Part shown: positions 42,688-52,140 of the stretch, piece after piece
Layout of the letters: every line of letters starts with the position of its first letter
How positions within the stretch are numbered: the first letter of the stretch is position 1
Origin: Sphingomonas lycopersici
GTDB taxonomy: Bacteria; Pseudomonadota; Alphaproteobacteria; Sphingomonadales; Sphingomonadaceae
Assembly: GCF_026130605.1 (NCBI RefSeq)
Contig: NZ_JANFAU010000018.1
Coordinates: 1-58,463 of the forward strand
DNA length: 58,463 nucleotides
Direction of reading: 5' to 3'
Made by a program: the position numbers and the translations under genes
Notes under the pieces: generated by a model
What the model was told of the DNA's origin: nothing
Seen by the model: the letters and a program-made list of their open reading frames with translations, nothing else
Database searches by the model: none

Positions 42688-42758
42688 ACCACCCCGGCGA
42701 AGGCCGGGGTCCAGCATCGGGCCGGTCGTAACTGGACCCCGGCCTTCGCCGGGGTGGT
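42688..42758. repeat. 27-bp perfect inverted repeat between mraY and murD
   Basis: Arms at 42688-42714 and 42732-42758 are perfect complements, 17 bases apart. Each arm is itself palindromic (CCCCGGC-CTTC-GCCGGGG type). This is a double copy of the family seen at 12314, 25773 and 57174, placed inside the dcw operon 25 bases before the murD start. Confidence 0.9.
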
Positions 42759-42782
42759 TACAGAGTGCGGGAGAACGGGCGC

Positions 42783-44066
42783 GTGATCGTCTCCTCCTCC
42801 TGGCGCGGCAAACGTTATGCGGTGCTCGGTCTCGCGCGGACCGGCGTGGCGACGGTGCGCGCGCTGGTCGCGGGTGGCGCCGACGTCACCGCCTGGGACA
42901 GCAACGCCGACCGGCGCGAGGGGATAGAAGGCGCGACGATCGCCGATCTCGATACGATCGACCTCGCCCGGTTCGACGCGCTTGTCGTCTCCCCCGGGGT
43001 CCCGCTCAACACCCACCCGCTCGCGGCCAAGGCGCGCGCGGCGGGGGTGGCGATCACCGGCGATATCGAGCTGTTCGCCGAGGCGCGCGCCGAGCTGCCG
43101 CCGCACAAGGTGGTCGGCATCACCGGCACCAACGGCAAATCGACCACCACCGCGCTCGTCACGCATATCCTGAAGCAAGCCGGCATCCCCGCGCTGATGG
43201 GCGGCAATATCGGGCTGCCGATCCTCGCGCAGGCGCCGCTACCGGCCGGCGGGGTCTATGTGCTCGAACTGTCGAGTTATCAGATCGATCTGACCCACAG
43301 CCTCGATTGCGATGTCGCGGTGCTGCTCAACCTCACCCCCGATCATCTCGATCGCTACGACGGCTTTGCCGGCTATGCCGCGTCCAAGGCGCGGCTGTTC
43401 GCGATGCAATCGCCCGCGCATGAGGCGGTGATCGGGATCGGCGACGTGCCCTCGGCCGAGATCGCCCGGTCATTGTCGGCGCGCGCCGAACACCTCACCA
43501 AGATCGCGCCGGGCGTATGCCTCGATCAGTCGCGCTGGCCGAGCCTGCAGGGGCCGCATAATGCGCAGAACGCGCTCGCCGCGATCGCGGTGGCCAAGGT
43601 GCTGGGCGTCGACGAAGCGACGATCGATCGCGCGCTGGAGAGTTTCGCCGGCCTCCCGCATCGCATGGAAAAGGTGGGGGAGGTCCACGGCGTCGCTTAT
43701 GTCGACGACAGCAAGGCGACCAATCCCGAAAGCACCGCGCCGGCGCTCGGCGCCTTCCCGCGGGTGCATTGGATCGTCGGCGGGCGCGCCAAGGGCGACG
43801 ATCTCGATGCCTGCCGCCCGTGGTTCGACCATGTCGTCCGTGCCTATACGATCGGCGAGGCCGGGGCGCGGTTCGCCGCGATCCTGCGCGACGTGATGCC
43901 GGTCGAGGAAGCGGGGACGCTGGCGACGGCGGTGGAGCGCGCGGCGCAGGCGGCGCAGCCGGGGGAAACCGTGCTGCTGTCGCCCGCGGCGGCTTCCTTC
44001 GATCAGTTCCGCGACTATGAGCATCGCGGACAGGCATTTCGCGACGCGGTGGGGGCGCTGGCATGA
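42783..44066 (+). CDS. murD: UDP-MurNAc-L-Ala-D-Glu ligase MurD
   Basis: Adds D-Glu as the second stem residue. 427 residues from GTG 42783, with GGGAG upstream; GTG 42765 in the same frame is possible but lies over that site. Motifs: GKRYAVLGLARTGVATVRAL, ATP loop GITGTNGKSTTTALVTHIL, LSSYQIDLTHSLDCDVAVLL, NLTPDHLDRYDGFAGYA, and VDDSKATNPESTAPAL. The stop overlaps ftsW (ATGA). Confidence 0.97.
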   Translation: MIVSSSWRGKRYAVLGLARTGVATVRALVAGGADVTAWDSNADRREGIEGATIADLDTIDLARFDALVVSPGVPLNTHPLAAKARAAGVAITGDIELFAEARAELPPHKVVGITGTNGKSTTTALVTHILKQAGIPALMGGNIGLPILAQAPLPAGGVYVLELSSYQIDLTHSLDCDVAVLLNLTPDHLDRYDGFAGYAASKARLFAMQSPAHEAVIGIGDVPSAEIARSLSARAEHLTKIAPGVCLDQSRWPSLQGPHNAQNALAAIAVAKVLGVDEATIDRALESFAGLPHRMEKVGEVHGVAYVDDSKATNPESTAPALGAFPRVHWIVGGRAKGDDLDACRPWFDHVVRAYTIGEAGARFAAILRDVMPVEEAGTLATAVERAAQAAQPGETVLLSPAAASFDQFRDYEHRGQAFRDAVGALA

Positions 44067-45295
44067 GCGAGGAAAAGGCCGAGATCCTGAACGAGGCGGG
44101 GCTCCGTGCGCGGCTCAAGGGGCGCGGCGGGCGCGGCGATCGTTCGCCGCTCGGCACGTGGTTCTGGGATACCGATCGCGTATTGCTGCTGCTGACGCTC
44201 GGGCTGATCGCGGTCGGGCTGCTCGCGGTGGCGGCGGCGAGCCCGGCGAGCGCGGTGCGCTATTCGGGCGAGCATATGAAATTCCCGCCGCTCTATTATT
44301 TCTGGCGGCAGGTGATGTGGGTGGCGGTATCGCTGCCGGTGCTGTTCGTCACCTCGATGCTGCCGGTCAACACCGCGCGGCGGCTCGCGGTGCTCGGCTG
44401 CGGCGTGTTCGCGGGGCTGCTCGCGCTCACCCCGCTGATCGGCGTGACGGTGAACGGCGCGCGGCGCTGGATCGGCTTCGGCGTCGCGCAATTCCAGCCG
44501 TCCGAATTCCTCAAGCCGTGCTTCATCGTCACGATCGCCTGGCTGCTTTCGCTGCGCGCGCGCGACCAGGACCTGCCGGTCACCACGATCACCTTTGCGA
44601 TCACCGTCGCGGTGGCGGGGATGCTGATGCTCCAGCCCGATCTGGGGCAGACGATCATCTTCTGCGCGGTGTGGCTGGCGCTGCTGATGATCGCGGGCAC
44701 GCCGATGCGGACGATCGCGGGCTTCGTCGCGATGGCCCCCGCGGCGCTGGTCGCGGCCTATATCTTCTACGGCACCGCGCGCGCGCGGATCGACGCCTTT
44801 CTGTTCCCCGATGCCGAGGGGACGGGGGCGAGCGACCATTTCCAGACCAACGCCGCGCATGCCACGCTCACCGCCGGCGGGTGGACCGGCACCGGCCCCG
44901 GCGGCGGCACGGTGAAATTCGGGCTTCCCGAAGCGCACACGGACTATATCTACTCGGTCATCGGCGAGGAGTTCGGATTGATTGCGTGTATGGTGATCGC
45001 GGTGACGTTTCTGGCGATCGTGGTGCGCGTCTTCGTGAAACTGCTCGACGAACAGGATAATTTCAAATTGCTCGCGGCCGGCGGGCTCGCCACGCAGTTC
45101 GGCGCGCAGGCGCTGGTCTCGATGGCGGTCAACACCGGCCTCGCGCCGTCAAAGGGCATGACGTTGCCGTTCATCAGTTATGGCGGTTCATCGATGGTCG
45201 CGCTGTCGATCGGGATGGGCCTGTTGCTTACCTTCACGCGGCGCAATCCGTTCCTGCTGCGCAGCCCCTATGTCACGCGCTGGGGGCCGCTATGA
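44063..45295 (+). CDS. ftsW: Peptidoglycan glycosyltransferase FtsW
   Basis: SEDS-family polymerase of septal peptidoglycan, paired with FtsI. 410 residues, 10 spans. Motifs: PVNGARRWIGFGVAQFQPSE is the conserved periplasmic loop region, LMLQPDLGQTIIFCAVWLAL contains the catalytic Asp, and LPEAHTDYIYSVIGEEFGLI and GLAPSKGMTLPFISYGGSS are signatures. The N-terminal 35 residues are a polar cytoplasmic extension. Overlaps murD and murG by 4 bases each. Confidence 0.97.
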   Translation: MSEEKAEILNEAGLRARLKGRGGRGDRSPLGTWFWDTDRVLLLLTLGLIAVGLLAVAAASPASAVRYSGEHMKFPPLYYFWRQVMWVAVSLPVLFVTSMLPVNTARRLAVLGCGVFAGLLALTPLIGVTVNGARRWIGFGVAQFQPSEFLKPCFIVTIAWLLSLRARDQDLPVTTITFAITVAVAGMLMLQPDLGQTIIFCAVWLALLMIAGTPMRTIAGFVAMAPAALVAAYIFYGTARARIDAFLFPDAEGTGASDHFQTNAAHATLTAGGWTGTGPGGGTVKFGLPEAHTDYIYSVIGEEFGLIACMVIAVTFLAIVVRVFVKLLDEQDNFKLLAAGGLATQFGAQALVSMAVNTGLAPSKGMTLPFISYGGSSMVALSIGMGLLLTFTRRNPFLLRSPYVTRWGPL

Positions 45296-46437
45296 CGCGC
45301 CCGCGGCACTTCGTTCTCGCGGCGGGCGGTACGGGCGGGCACATGGTGCCCGCTGCTGCATTAGCCGAAGAACTGATCCGGCGCGGGCATCGCGTCGCGC
45401 TGGTGTCCGACGAACGCGGGGTGCGCTTCCCCGGGCTGTTCGACGGGGTACAGACGCATGTGCTGCCCGCCGGGCGGTTCAGCGGCGGCCCGGTCGGCTG
45501 GGCCAAGGCGGCGCGCGAGATGTGGCGTGGCCGGGCGATGGCGCGCCAGCTCTATCGCACCTTCACCCCGGCGGCGGTGATCGGTTTCGGCGGCTATCCC
45601 GCTTTCCCGGCGCTGGCGGCGGCGTTCGCCGAGAAGATCCCGACCGCGATCCACGAGCAGAATGCGGTGCTCGGGCGGGTCAACCGGCTGGTCGCGGCGC
45701 GGGTCGATGCGATCGCCACCTCTTATGCCGAGACCCAGCGATTGAAGCCGAAACTGCTCGGCAAAACCCATTGCGTCGGCAATCCGGTGCGCGACAATGT
45801 CCTCGCGCTGCGGGCGAAGCCTTATCCGCTGCTCGAGGAGGACGGCATCTTCCGTGTCCTCGTCACCGGCGGGTCTCAGGGGGCGAGCGTGCTGAGCCAG
45901 GTGGTGCCCGACGGGCTCGCGCTGCTCCCCGTCGCCTTTCGTCGCCGGCTGCAGGTGACGCATCAGGCGCGGATCGAGGATATCGACGCCGCGCGCGCCA
46001 AATATGCCGAGCTCGATATCGCCGCCGATCTCGCGACCTATCTCCCCGACCTGCCCGAACATCTCGGCTGGGCGCATGTCGTGATCGCGCGTGCCGGCGC
46101 CTCGACGATCGCCGAACTGACCGTCGCCGGGCGCCCCGCGATCCTCGTGCCCTTGCCCTCGGCGACCGACGACCACCAGACCGCCAATGCGCGCGAGATG
46201 ACGCTTGCGGGCGGTGCGCGGACGATCGCGCAGCGCCAGTTCACCCCGTCGGAACTCGCCAAGCAGATGCAGAAACTCGGTCTCGATCCTGAAGCGCTCG
46301 AAAATGCCGCGGGTCGCGCCCGCGCCTGCGGCAAGCCAGATGCGGCGCGCGATCTGGCCGATCTGGTCGAAAGCCTCGACGCGCCGAGCATCGCGCTCCC
46401 GGTCGGCCCGGTGGTGCGCAAGGAGGCGTTCGCGTGA
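45292..46437 (+). CDS. murG: MurG, lipid II N-acetylglucosaminyltransferase
   Basis: Transfers GlcNAc to lipid I at the inner membrane. 381 residues. Motifs: ViLAAGGTGGHMVPAAALAE-type first Gly loop (residues 7-17), GFGGYPAFPALAAAF, IHEQNAVLGRVNRLVA, VTGGSQGASVLSQVVPDGL, IARAGASTIAELTVAGRPAI and PSATDDHQTANARE. Overlaps ftsW (ATGA) and murC (GTGA). Confidence 0.98.
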   Translation: MTRPRHFVLAAGGTGGHMVPAAALAEELIRRGHRVALVSDERGVRFPGLFDGVQTHVLPAGRFSGGPVGWAKAAREMWRGRAMARQLYRTFTPAAVIGFGGYPAFPALAAAFAEKIPTAIHEQNAVLGRVNRLVAARVDAIATSYAETQRLKPKLLGKTHCVGNPVRDNVLALRAKPYPLLEEDGIFRVLVTGGSQGASVLSQVVPDGLALLPVAFRRRLQVTHQARIEDIDAARAKYAELDIAADLATYLPDLPEHLGWAHVVIARAGASTIAELTVAGRPAILVPLPSATDDHQTANAREMTLAGGARTIAQRQFTPSELAKQMQKLGLDPEALENAAGRARACGKPDAARDLADLVESLDAPSIALPVGPVVRKEAFA

Positions 46438-47849
46438 AGGGCGTCCCCACCAATATCGGCACGATCCATTTCGTCGGCATCGGCGGGATCGGCATGTCGG
46501 GGATCGCCGAGGTGATGAACAACCTCGGCTATGCGGTGCAGGGCTCGGACGTCGCCGAAGGCTATGTCGTCGAGGGGCTGCGCGCCAAGGGCATCGCGGT
46601 CGCGATCGGGCATAAGGCGGAAAATCTCGGCGATGCGGCGGTGGTCGTCACCTCCACCGCGATCAAGCGCGGCAACCCCGAGGTCGAGGCTGCGCTCGAA
46701 CGCCGCATCCCGGTGGTGCGCCGCGCGGAGATGCTCGCCGAACTGATGCGGCTCAAATCGACCGTCGCGGTGGCGGGGACGCACGGCAAGACCACCACCA
46801 CCTCGATGGTCGCGGCGCTGCTCGATGCGGGCGGGGTCGATCCGACCGTGATCAACGGCGGGATCATCAACAGCTATGGCAGCAACGCCCGGCTGGGCGA
46901 CAGCGACTGGATGGTGGTCGAGGCCGACGAAAGCGACGGCAGCTTCCTGCGGCTCGACGGCACGATCGCGGTGGTCACCAATATCGATCCCGAGCATCTC
47001 GATCATTACGGGGATTTCGAACGCGCTAAGGCGGCTTATGCCGAATTTATCGAAAACGTGCCCTTCTATGGCGCGGCGCTGCTGTGCCTCGATCACCCCG
47101 AGGTGCAGGCGCTGATCCCACGGGTGCGCGACCGGCGCATCGTGACCTATGGCTTCGCCGCCTCGGCCGACGTGCGCGGGGTGAATGTCGTGCCTTATCC
47201 CGGCGGCAATCGCTTCGAGGCGATCATCCGCCACCGCGACGGTACCGCGCGCTCGATCGAGCATATCGATCTGCCGATGCCCGGCCGCCACAATGTCCAG
47301 AATGCGCTGGCAGCGATCGGCGTCGCGCTCGAACTCGGTATCGACGATGCGACGATCCAGAAGGGGTTCGAGAAGTTCGGCGGGGTCAAGCGCCGCTTCA
47401 CCAAGGTCGGCGAGGTGCGGGCGGACGACGGCGTGGCGACGATCATCGACGATTACGGCCACCACCCGGTCGAGATCCGCGCGGTGCTCGCGGCGGCGCG
47501 CGAGAGCGCGGCGGGGCGGGTGATCGCGGTGGTCCAGCCGCACCGCTACACGCGGCTCGCCAATCTGATGGACGACTTCCAGAGCGCGTTCAACGACGCC
47601 GACATGGTCTATGTCACCCCGGTCTATGCCGCGGGCGAGGCGCCGGTCGAGGGCGCCGATGCCGAGGCGCTGGTCGAGGGGCTCAAGCGGCGCGGGCATC
47701 GCGCGGCGGCGACGGTGGCTGATGCCGATGCGCTCGCTGACGTGCTCGCGGGCGCGGTGCGCGGCGGGGACCAGATCGTCTGCCTCGGCGCGGGCGATAT
47801 CACCAAATGGGCCGCCGGGCTCGGCCCCGCGATCGACGCGCGACGATGA
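46434..47849 (+). CDS. murC: UDP-MurNAc-L-alanine ligase MurC
   Basis: First amino-acid ligase of the stem peptide. 471 residues from GTG 46434. Motifs: HFVGIGGIGMSGIAEVMNNL, ATP loop AGTHGKTTTTSMVAALLDAG, EADESDGSFLRLDGTIAVVT, NIDPEHLDHYGDFERAK, and IDDYGHHPVEIRAVLAAARE. Overlaps murG and murB by 4 bases. Confidence 0.98.
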   Translation: MKGVPTNIGTIHFVGIGGIGMSGIAEVMNNLGYAVQGSDVAEGYVVEGLRAKGIAVAIGHKAENLGDAAVVVTSTAIKRGNPEVEAALERRIPVVRRAEMLAELMRLKSTVAVAGTHGKTTTTSMVAALLDAGGVDPTVINGGIINSYGSNARLGDSDWMVVEADESDGSFLRLDGTIAVVTNIDPEHLDHYGDFERAKAAYAEFIENVPFYGAALLCLDHPEVQALIPRVRDRRIVTYGFAASADVRGVNVVPYPGGNRFEAIIRHRDGTARSIEHIDLPMPGRHNVQNALAAIGVALELGIDDATIQKGFEKFGGVKRRFTKVGEVRADDGVATIIDDYGHHPVEIRAVLAAARESAAGRVIAVVQPHRYTRLANLMDDFQSAFNDADMVYVTPVYAAGEAPVEGADAEALVEGLKRRGHRAAATVADADALADVLAGAVRGGDQIVCLGAGDITKWAAGLGPAIDARR

Positions 47850-48745
47850 GCGTCGCCCTCGCCTTGCCCGAGGTCGCCGGCCGGCTGACCCCCGATGCGC
47901 CGCTTGCGCCGCTCGTTTGGTTCAAGGCGGGCGGCGCGGCGCAATGGCTGTTCGAGCCGAAGGACGCCGACGATCTTTCGCGCTTCCTGTCGCGGCTCGA
48001 TCCGGCGGTGCCGGTGATGGCGCTGGGGCTCGGCTCCAACCTGATCGTGCGCGACGGCGGGGTGCCCGGCGTGGTGGTGCGGCTCGGTAAGCCCTTCGCC
48101 AGGGTCGAGGCGATCGATGCGACGACGCTGGTCTGCGGCGGCGGGGCGAGCGGCATCCTCGTATCCTCCACCGCGCGCGACGCGGGGATCGCGGGGGTGG
48201 AGTTCCTTCGCTCGATCCCCGGCACGGTCGGCGGGTTCGTGCGGATGAACGGCGGCGCGTACGGCAGCGAGACCGCGGATATCCTCGTCGAATGCGAGGT
48301 GGTGCTGCGCTCGGGCGAGCGGCGCGTGCTGGAGGTGGCCGAGCTTGGCTATACCTATCGCCATTCCGACCTGCCCGAAGGCGCGGTGGTGGTGAGCGCC
48401 ACCTTGCGCGGGCGGCCCGGCGAGCCGGCGGCGATCCAGGCGGAGATGGACCGTATCGCCGCGTCGCGCGAAGCCTCGCAGCCGCTGCGTTCCAAGACCG
48501 GGGGCTCGACCTTCAAGAACCCGCCGGGTGAGAAGGCATGGGCGCTGGTCGATTCCGCGGGTTGCCGGGGGTTGCGCATCGGCGACGCGCAGGTAAGCGA
48601 GAAGCATACCAATTTCCTCATCAACCTCGGCGGCGCGACCAGCGCCGATATCGAGGCCTTGGGCGAGGAAGTGCGCGCGCGGGTGAAGGCCAAAAGCGGC
48701 GTCGCGCTCGAATGGGAAATCCAGCGGGTCGGGGTGGCGAAATGA
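47846..48745 (+). CDS. murB: UDP-N-acetylenolpyruvoylglucosamine reductase MurB
   Basis: FAD enzyme reducing UDP-GlcNAc-enolpyruvate to UDP-MurNAc. 299 residues from ATG 47846, overlapping the murC stop (ATGA), which decides the start over ATG 47807. Motifs: PLVWFKAGGAAQWLFEPKDA, LGLGSNLIVRDGGVPGVVVR, LRSIPGTVGGFVRMNGGAYG, YRHSDLPEGAVVVSA and KTGGSTFKNPPGEKAWALVD (catalytic Ser region). A gap of 219 bases with repeats follows. Confidence 0.97.
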   Translation: MSVALALPEVAGRLTPDAPLAPLVWFKAGGAAQWLFEPKDADDLSRFLSRLDPAVPVMALGLGSNLIVRDGGVPGVVVRLGKPFARVEAIDATTLVCGGGASGILVSSTARDAGIAGVEFLRSIPGTVGGFVRMNGGAYGSETADILVECEVVLRSGERRVLEVAELGYTYRHSDLPEGAVVVSATLRGRPGEPAAIQAEMDRIAASREASQPLRSKTGGSTFKNPPGEKAWALVDSAGCRGLRIGDAQVSEKHTNFLINLGGATSADIEALGEEVRARVKAKSGVALEWEIQRVGVAK

Positions 48746-48782
48746 TGCGCGCCGTCCATCCGTGGAGCAAGAAAGGGCAGGG

Positions 48783-48856
48783 CTTCGACAAGCTCAGTCC
48801 GAACGATATTTGCGGTGGGGCTATCGCTCATCCCGTTCGCCCTGAGCTTGTCGAAG
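48783..48856. repeat. Inverted TTCGACAAGCTCAG repeat between murB and ddl
   Basis: CTTCGACAAGCTCAG (48783-48797) and CTGAGCTTGTCGAAG (48842-48856) are perfect complements, with flanks that extend to 26 bp imperfectly. This is the widely seen sphingomonad intergenic palindrome. The in-frame reading across it (76 codons from 48742) gives the typical translated-repeat string and is not a real gene. Remaining parts of the gap show nothing else. Confidence 0.85.
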
Positions 48857-48964
48857 GGCTGTCTTTCTTCGTGCAGCGGGCGGCGCCGTCTGCGGCACGG
48901 CCCAATCCCAAAACCTTCCCTGAAGGGCAGGGGCTCAAGTTGTTCGTATCGCAAGGAGTATCGC

Positions 48965-49921
48965 GTGTCTGATCGTCGTCCGCTTCACATCGTCGTGCTG
49001 ATGGGCGGCTGGTCGGCGGAGCGCGAGGTGTCGCTGTCGTCGGGCAAGGGTATCGCTGAGGCGCTGGAATCGCTCGGGCATCGCGTCACGCGGATCGATA
49101 TGGGGCGCGACGTCGCCGCGCGGCTCGCCGAGGCGAAGCCGGACGTGGTGTTCAACGCGCTCCACGGCACCCCCGGCGAGGACGGGTCGGTGCAGGGGAT
49201 GATGGACCTGCTCGGGCTTACCTATACCCACTCCGGGCTCGCCACCTCGGTGATCGCGATCGACAAGATCCTGACCAAGAACCAGCTCGTCCCCCACGGC
49301 ATCCCGATGCCGGGCGGTCGCGTGGTCAAATCGGCCGAATTGTTCGCCGGCGACCCGCTGGCGCGGCCCTATGTGCTCAAGCCGGTCAACGAAGGCTCGT
49401 CGGTCGGCATCGCGATCGTCACCGCCGACGGCAATTACGGCACGCCGATCGGGCGCGATGTCGAGGGGCCGTGGCAGCATTTCGAGGAATTGCTCGCCGA
49501 ACCCTATGTCCGCGGGCGCGAGCTGACCACCGCGGTGCTCGGCGATCGCGCGCTCGGCGTGACCGAATTGCGCCCCAAGAGCGGCTTCTACGATTATGAC
49601 GCCAAATATACCGAGGGGCTGACCGAGCATATCTTCCCGGCGCAGATCCCCGACGAGATCACCGAGGCGTGCAAGTCGATCGCGCTCGAGGCGCATCGCC
49701 TGCTCGGCTGCAAGGGGTGCAGCCGCGCCGATTTCCGCTGGGACGACGAGCGCGGGATCGACGGATTGTTCCTGCTCGAGGTCAACACCCAGCCGGGGAT
49801 GACCCCGCTGAGCCTCGTCCCCGAACAGGCGCGGCATACCGGGATGAGCTATCCCGAGCTGGTGCAGGCGATCGTCGACGCGGCGTTGCAGGATCGGGCG
49901 TTGCAGGAGGAAGCGGTATGA
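48965..49921 (+). CDS. ddl: D-alanine-D-alanine ligase
   Basis: Makes D-Ala-D-Ala for MurF; ATP-grasp fold. 318 residues from GTG 48965, with AAGGAG at 7 bases; upstream in-frame starts read through the intergenic repeat. Motifs: VLMGGWSAEREVSLSSGKGI, NALHGTPGEDGSVQGMMDLL, YVLKPVNEGSSVGIAIV, DYDAKYTEGLTEHIFPA, SRADFRWDDE and FLLEVNTQPGMTPLSLVPEQ. The stop overlaps ftsQ (ATGA). Confidence 0.97.
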   Translation: MSDRRPLHIVVLMGGWSAEREVSLSSGKGIAEALESLGHRVTRIDMGRDVAARLAEAKPDVVFNALHGTPGEDGSVQGMMDLLGLTYTHSGLATSVIAIDKILTKNQLVPHGIPMPGGRVVKSAELFAGDPLARPYVLKPVNEGSSVGIAIVTADGNYGTPIGRDVEGPWQHFEELLAEPYVRGRELTTAVLGDRALGVTELRPKSGFYDYDAKYTEGLTEHIFPAQIPDEITEACKSIALEAHRLLGCKGCSRADFRWDDERGIDGLFLLEVNTQPGMTPLSLVPEQARHTGMSYPELVQAIVDAALQDRALQEEAV

Positions 49922-50859
49922 GCCGACAGCCCGTCCGCCGCTCGCCGCCGCGCCGCCCGGGGGCGCCGCGCCGCAAGACCTCGTTCGGCGACCGGCTGAT
50001 CGCCAAGCTGCCGATCAGCCACGATACCTTGCGCCGGATGGTCACCTGGACCTTCCTCGGCGTCGGCGGCGCGGCGGTGCTCGCCGGCGCGACCTGGTTC
50101 GGCGTGCCCGGGATGATCGGCGGCGCGATCGCCGAGAGCACCGGGCGTGCCGGGATGCGGGTCGAGCAGGTCGATATCACCGGCCTCAAGAAGATGGACC
50201 GCGAGACGGTCTATGCCGTCGCGCTGGAGAATCAGGCGGCGGAGCGGCCGTTGCTCGCGGTCGATCTCGATGCGGTGCGCAAGCGGCTCCTGGCCTATGG
50301 CTGGATCGCTGACGCTTATGTCTCGCGGCGCTTCCCCGATCGGCTGCTGATCCATATCGTCGAGCGCGAGCCGGCGGCGATCTGGCAGAACGAAGGACAA
50401 TTGACGCTGATCGACGCCAATGGCGTGCTGCTCGCGCCGATCGACGCCGATCACATGCCCGCCGGGCTGCCTTTGGTGATCGGGCCGGGGGCGGCGCAGC
50501 AGGAGGCGGCGTATCAGCAATTGCTCGCCGCCGCGCCGGCGCTTCGCCCGCGCGTCAAGGCGGCGACCTGGGTCGGCAACCGGCGCTGGGATATCACCTT
50601 CGACAGCGGCGAGACCTTGCTGCTGCCGCAGGACAATGCGGCGCAGGCGTTGGTCAAATTCGCCGAGATGGAGGGCGCCAAGCCATTGCTGGGCAAGGGC
50701 TGGGTACGTTTCGATATGCGCGATCCGAACAAATTGGTCGCGCGCAAGCCGGGGCCGGACAGTAACCGCGCCGATGCCGACCAGGGGGAAAATGGCGGCA
50801 ATGGCACGGGGAACGGCACCACCACCGAGACGCGCGTTGCGCGGACCGGCGATGTCTGA
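49918..50859 (+). CDS. ftsQ: Cell division protein FtsQ
   Basis: Bitopic divisome protein connecting early and late components. 313 residues from ATG 49918. A basic Pro/Arg N-terminus (about 1-40) precedes one span (MVTWTFLGVGGAAVLAGATW). A POTRA domain follows (MRVEQVDITGLKKMDRETVY) and then the FtsQ domain (AYVSRRFPDRLLIHIVEREP, AIWQNEGQLTLIDANGVLL). The tail is Gly/Asn-rich. 18 bases before ftsA. Confidence 0.96.
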   Translation: MSRQPVRRSPPRRPGAPRRKTSFGDRLIAKLPISHDTLRRMVTWTFLGVGGAAVLAGATWFGVPGMIGGAIAESTGRAGMRVEQVDITGLKKMDRETVYAVALENQAAERPLLAVDLDAVRKRLLAYGWIADAYVSRRFPDRLLIHIVEREPAAIWQNEGQLTLIDANGVLLAPIDADHMPAGLPLVIGPGAAQQEAAYQQLLAAAPALRPRVKAATWVGNRRWDITFDSGETLLLPQDNAAQALVKFAEMEGAKPLLGKGWVRFDMRDPNKLVARKPGPDSNRADADQGENGGNGTGNGTTTETRVARTGDV

Positions 50860-50877
50860 AGAAGGGGCGACGGGGAC

Positions 50878-52140
50878 ATGGCGAAGGCAGCACCGGAAGG
50901 ACTGATCACCGCGCTGGACATCGGATCGTCGAAGATTTCGGCGATGATCGCCCAGAAGGGCGATGGCGGCGAGCTGATCGTGCTCGGCACCGGGCAGCGC
51001 GAGTCGCGCGGGGTGAAGCGCGGCTATATCGCCGACATGGCCGCGACCGAGGTGGCGGTGCGCGAGGCGGTCGAGCAGGCGGAGCGGATCGCGGGGATCA
51101 ATATCGAGAATGTCTGGGCGGGCTTCTCCGCCGGCGGGCTGGTGTCCGACGAGGCGTTCATCGAGTCGGAGCTCAACGGCCACCGTATCGAACAGGCCGA
51201 TATCGACGCCTTGCTGCAGGAAGGGCGCCAGTCGATCGATCCGCAGGGCCGGATGGTGCTCCACGCGCAGCCCGCGCTTTACACGCTCGACGGGCTCGAT
51301 GGCGTCAAGAAGCCGATCGGGCTCCACGCCGACCGGCTCGGGGTGCACATCCATGTCATCGCCGCCGATGGTTCGCCGGTGCGCAACCTCGATCTGTGCG
51401 TCCGCTCGGCGCATCTGGAGGTCAAGTCGATCATCGCCGCGCCGGTCGCGACCGGGCTCGCCTGCCTCAGCGACGAGGAGCGCGATCTGGGGGTGGCGTT
51501 GGTCGAGATCGGCGCGGGGATCACCAATGTCTCGTTGTTCGCGGGCGAGATGCTCGTCGGATTGAAGTCGATCGCGATCGGCTCGTCCGACATCACCGAC
51601 GATATCGCCTCCGCCTTCGGCACGACGCGCGGGCAGGCGGAGCGGATGAAATGTTTCCACGGCTCGGCGAATGCGAGCCCGCGCGACAATCATGAGATGA
51701 TCACGATCCGCTTCCCCGAGAATGAGGAGGACGGCGACGCGCTGCAGATCACCAAGGCGGCGTTGATCGCGGTGATCCGCACCCGGCTGGAGCAATTGAT
51801 GGGCGAGGTGCAGACCGCGCTCAAGGAATTGAAGTTCGAAGGCCCGATCAACCGCCAGGTGGTGTTGACCGGGGGCGGCGCGGAGCTAAAGGGCATCGCC
51901 GACTATGCGCAGCAGGTGCTCGGCCGCTCGGTGCGCGTCGGGCGGCCGCGCGGGCTGACCGGATTGCCCGAGGCACATGCCGGGCCGGGCTTTGCGACGC
52001 TCGCCGGGCTGGCATTTTTCGCGGCCAATGATCCGATCGATTTGCGCGGGCTGGTGCCGCAGCAGGCGCAGCAGGTTTATCGGCCGAAGGGGTTGAGGGC
52101 GCTCAAACGCCTCTTTCAGACGGTGAAGGCCAATTATTGA
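50878..52140 (+). CDS. ftsA: Cell division protein FtsA
   Basis: Actin-like ATPase that ties FtsZ to the membrane. 420 residues. Motifs: phosphate-1 LITALDIGSSKISAMIAQKG, SGRASP-equivalent 1C domain AGINIENVWAGFSAGGLVSD, GVALVEIGAGITNVSLFAGE, adenosine loop VVLTGGGAELKGIADYAQQV. The C-terminal amphipathic helix is ALKRLFQTVKANY. 107 bases separate it from ftsZ. Confidence 0.97.
   Translation: MAKAAPEGLITALDIGSSKISAMIAQKGDGGELIVLGTGQRESRGVKRGYIADMAATEVAVREAVEQAERIAGINIENVWAGFSAGGLVSDEAFIESELNGHRIEQADIDALLQEGRQSIDPQGRMVLHAQPALYTLDGLDGVKKPIGLHADRLGVHIHVIAADGSPVRNLDLCVRSAHLEVKSIIAAPVATGLACLSDEERDLGVALVEIGAGITNVSLFAGEMLVGLKSIAIGSSDITDDIASAFGTTRGQAERMKCFHGSANASPRDNHEMITIRFPENEEDGDALQITKAALIAVIRTRLEQLMGEVQTALKELKFEGPINRQVVLTGGGAELKGIADYAQQVLGRSVRVGRPRGLTGLPEAHAGPGFATLAGLAFFAANDPIDLRGLVPQQAQQVYRPKGLRALKRLFQTVKANY

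Noticed and set aside
48742..48972. 76-codon frame starting at the murB end
   Set aside because: It translates the TTCGACAAGCTCAG repeat (GFDKLSPN and VRPELVEG strings), which is typical of repeat read-through and not a protein.
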